Shown: positions 5,009-6,625 of the stretch, piece by piece
Position numbering within the stretch: position 1 is the stretch's first letter
How the letters are laid out: each line of letters opens with the position of its first letter
From: an uncultured Oscillospiraceae bacterium
GTDB taxonomy: Bacteria; Bacillota; Clostridia; Oscillospirales; Ruminococcaceae
Assembly: GCA_900552845.1 (NCBI GenBank)
Contig: USBC01000103.1
Coordinates: 1 to 6,625, forward strand
DNA length: 6,625 bases
Reading direction: 5' to 3'
The notes under the pieces: model-generated
Seen by the model: the letters and a program-made list of their open reading frames with translations, nothing else
Database searches by the model: none
Told to the model about the DNA's origin: nothing
Program-made: the position numbers and the translations under genes

Positions 5009-5668
5009 ATGAAAAAAACTGTCTACTCTCTCGTCTTATCGGAAGATGTGGTGCGGGAGATCGACAAGCTGGCGACCCGTCGCGGCACCAACCGCAGCAA
5101 CATGGTCAACCAGATTCTGGCGGAATACACCAGTCTCATCACGCCGGAAAAGCGCATGAGTCACCTTCTTTCGGAGGTGCGCCGCCATTTTGAGGAGGCA
5201 GCCGGCTTTCAGCTTCCGGAGGGCAGCTCCGCCGGTATGATGAACCTGCGAACCGCCCTGCAATACAAGTACAATCCCACCGTCCGCTACAGTCTGGAGC
5301 TTTCGCGCGATAGCCAGTCCATCGGCACGCTTCGGGTCTCGCTGCGGACACAGAATACACGGCTCATTTTGGCAATGGTCAACTTTTACAGCCTGTGGGA
5401 CGCCGTCGAAAGCCGGCTCCTCGGGCAGCAGCAAAGCTACATCGACGGGGAACGCTACCTGAGGGTGCTGATGCTGCAATCCCCCGCCCCGCAGGGGCTG
5501 CTGCTGGGCAGCGAAGCGCTGGGCGAGCGGATCGCTGATTACATTGTCACCTTTGACACCGCATTGAAGCTTTATTTTTCCCAAACGGAGCCGGAGGATC
5601 GCCAGATGCGTTCAGCGGTCGAGCGGCTTTATCTTGACTATCTGGGGCGGCAGAATATCGCCGTATAA
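5009..5668 (+). CDS. Ribbon-helix-helix protein with uncharacterised C-terminal domain, clpB operon leader gene
   Basis: The 219-residue protein begins with an RHH (CopG/Arc/MetJ-like) DNA-binding module. It comprises a short strand KTVYSLVL (3-10), helix A SEDVVREIDKLATRRG (11-26) and helix B NRSNMVNQILAEY (28-40), with the TNRSN turn typical of the family. RHH proteins bind DNA as dimers through the N-terminal strand. The remaining about 175 residues match no domain I recognise. They look mixed: an apparently beta-rich central part (YNPTVRYSLELSRD, GTLRVSLR) and a helical tail. The start at 5009 is preceded by AAAGGAGG at a slightly long 13-nt spacing; an in-frame TTG at 4943 is part of the -35 box and was rejected. 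It is first in an operon with clpB, 33 bp downstream with no terminator between. Inverted repeats at its promoter suggest autoregulation. It could instead be an antitoxin-like protein, but no toxin gene is adjacent. Confidence 0.8.
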   Translation: MKKTVYSLVLSEDVVREIDKLATRRGTNRSNMVNQILAEYTSLITPEKRMSHLLSEVRRHFEEAAGFQLPEGSSAGMMNLRTALQYKYNPTVRYSLELSRDSQSIGTLRVSLRTQNTRLILAMVNFYSLWDAVESRLLGQQQSYIDGERYLRVLMLQSPAPQGLLLGSEALGERIADYIVTFDTALKLYFSQTEPEDRQMRSAVERLYLDYLGRQNIAV

Positions 5669-5701
5669 CCCGCCCGAATCAACGGCAAGGAGGATTAGCT
5701 T

Positions 5702-6625
5702 ATGAACCTCAACCAATTCACCCAAAAAAGCATAGAAGCCGTACAGAATGCCCAGCAGATGGCAAGCAGTCGGCACAACCAGCAGATTGAGCAGGAACAC
5801 CTGCTGCTTTCACTGTTGGAGCAGAAGGAGGGGCTCATTGCCCAGCTGATGCAAAAAGTCGGCATTGACCCTGCCGCCCTGCGGCAGCGGCTGACCGCTG
5901 CGGTGGAGCGTCTGCCGCAGGTTTCCGGCAGCGCTGCAGGGCAGATGTATCTCTCCCGTGATCTGGAACAGGCGCTCAACGAAGCCGAGCGCATTGCAAA
6001 GGAAATGCGGGACGAATACACCTCGGTGGAGCACCTGATGCTGGGGCTTTTTGAAAAGCCCGACGATACCCTGAAAGCCCTGTTCCGCGAGCTGGGGCTG
6101 ACCAAGGAGAAATTCCTTGCGGCACTGCGGGAGGTGCGCGGCAACCGCGCCGTCACCACCGATACCCCGGAGGAGACCTACGATGTGCTGAAAAAGTACG
6201 GTCGTGACCTCACCGAGGCTGCCCGCAGTCAGAAGCTCGACCCTGTCATCGGCAGGGACGAGGAGATCCGCAATGTCATTCGGATCCTTTCCCGCAAAAC
6301 CAAAAACAACCCCTGCCTCATCGGTGAGCCGGGCGTTGGTAAAACCGCCATTGCCGAAGGGCTGGCGCTGCGTATTGTTGCCGGTGATGTGCCGGAAAAC
6401 CTGAAGGAGAAAACGCTGTTCTCTCTTGATATGGGCGCTTTGGTTGCAGGCGCCAAGTTCCGCGGCGAGTTTGAGGAGCGCCTCAAATCCGTCCTGACCG
6501 AGGTGCAGCAAAGCGAGGGCAAGATCATTCTGTTCATTGATGAGCTGCATACCATTGTCGGCGCCGGCAAGACTGACGGCGCCATGGAAGCCGGTAATCT
6601 GTTAAAGCCGATGCTTTCGCGCGGT
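5702..6625 (+). CDS. clpB: ATP-dependent chaperone ClpB, N-terminal 308 residues (3' end outside window)
   Basis: ClpB is the Hsp100 AAA+ disaggregase that, with DnaK, extracts polypeptides from aggregates in the cytoplasm. Visible are the double Clp-N repeat domain (about 1-145, starting MNLNQFTQKSIEAVQNAQ, with HLLLSLL and EHLMLGLF in the two repeats) and most of the first AAA+ domain. That domain shows YGRDLTEAARSQKLDPVIGRDEEI, Walker A GEPGVGKT (208-215), the pore-loop region AGAKFRGEFEERLK, and Walker B LFIDELHT with D280 and E281. The order and the AGAKFRGEFEERLK context fit ClpB, but the ClpB-specific middle coiled coil lies beyond the window, so ClpC is excluded only by N-domain resemblance. 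AAGGAGG lies 8 nt before the ATG. It is translated from the RHH operon; no separate promoter or heat-shock box was seen in the 33-bp gap. The frame is open to the window edge. Confidence 0.93.
   Translation, partial: MNLNQFTQKSIEAVQNAQQMASSRHNQQIEQEHLLLSLLEQKEGLIAQLMQKVGIDPAALRQRLTAAVERLPQVSGSAAGQMYLSRDLEQALNEAERIAKEMRDEYTSVEHLMLGLFEKPDDTLKALFRELGLTKEKFLAALREVRGNRAVTTDTPEETYDVLKKYGRDLTEAARSQKLDPVIGRDEEIRNVIRILSRKTKNNPCLIGEPGVGKTAIAEGLALRIVAGDVPENLKEKTLFSLDMGALVAGAKFRGEFEERLKSVLTEVQQSEGKIILFIDELHTIVGAGKTDGAMEAGNLLKPMLSRG

Noticed and set aside
5009..5668. Toxin-antitoxin module based on the RHH domain
   Set aside because: The protein is much longer than typical RHH antitoxins and the next gene is clpB, not a small toxin gene.
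5810..6550. 246-codon open frame on the minus strand within clpB
   Set aside because: It is a mirror of the ClpB coding frame, with Gln/Leu-rich sequence and no initiation signals.

Overview
The window is about 6.6 kb of GC-rich bacterial chromosome. It has strong AGGAGG-type ribosome binding sites, sigma-A-type promoters and several rho-independent terminators. Gene content (an ECF sigma with a short single-pass membrane partner, a DUF1508/YegP-like protein, RF3, an FkbM methyltransferase, ClpB) and the GC-rich palindromes between genes fit a gut Clostridia genome, most likely Oscillospiraceae/Ruminococcaceae (Faecalibacterium, Gemmiger or Subdoligranulum-like). The lineage is an inference from style; there is no rRNA or other marker to fix it. 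No phage, transposase, CRISPR or tRNA gene was seen.

Layout, left to right. On the minus strand, an ECF-type sigma factor (231-794) overlaps by 4 bp a membrane protein that runs off the left edge (1-234), probably its anti-sigma factor. Upstream of that pair, also on the minus strand, is a thioredoxin-fold protein (913-1227) with its own terminator (873-901); its CxxC active site is replaced by SPFA. Divergent from it is a two-repeat DUF1508 protein (1385-1753, plus strand) ending in a textbook terminator (1768-1795). A GC-rich, hairpin-dense spacer follows, then the terminator of prfC. prfC (RF3, 1978-3570, minus, GTG start) has a strong extended -10 promoter of its own. Upstream of it is an FkbM-family methyltransferase (3699-4724, minus) whose predicted leader carries a second GC-rich nested palindrome.

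The right end is a plus-strand operon: a ribbon-helix-helix (RHH) protein with an uncharacterised C-terminal domain (5009-5668), followed after 33 bp by clpB (5702 onward, cut by the window edge). The single visible promoter (near-consensus TTGACA-17-TACAAT) is flanked and overlapped by two perfect inverted repeats. No CIRCE element or CtsR box was seen. The most testable new idea here is that the RHH protein is a local, autoregulating controller of the ClpB disaggregase.

Most genes are housekeeping or stress related and form several separate transcription units. The points that stand out are the RHH-clpB operon with its putative operators, the cysteine-less thioredoxin, and the two related GC-rich palindromic intergenic elements, which share a 15-mer and GCGACCCC/GGGGTCGC arms.
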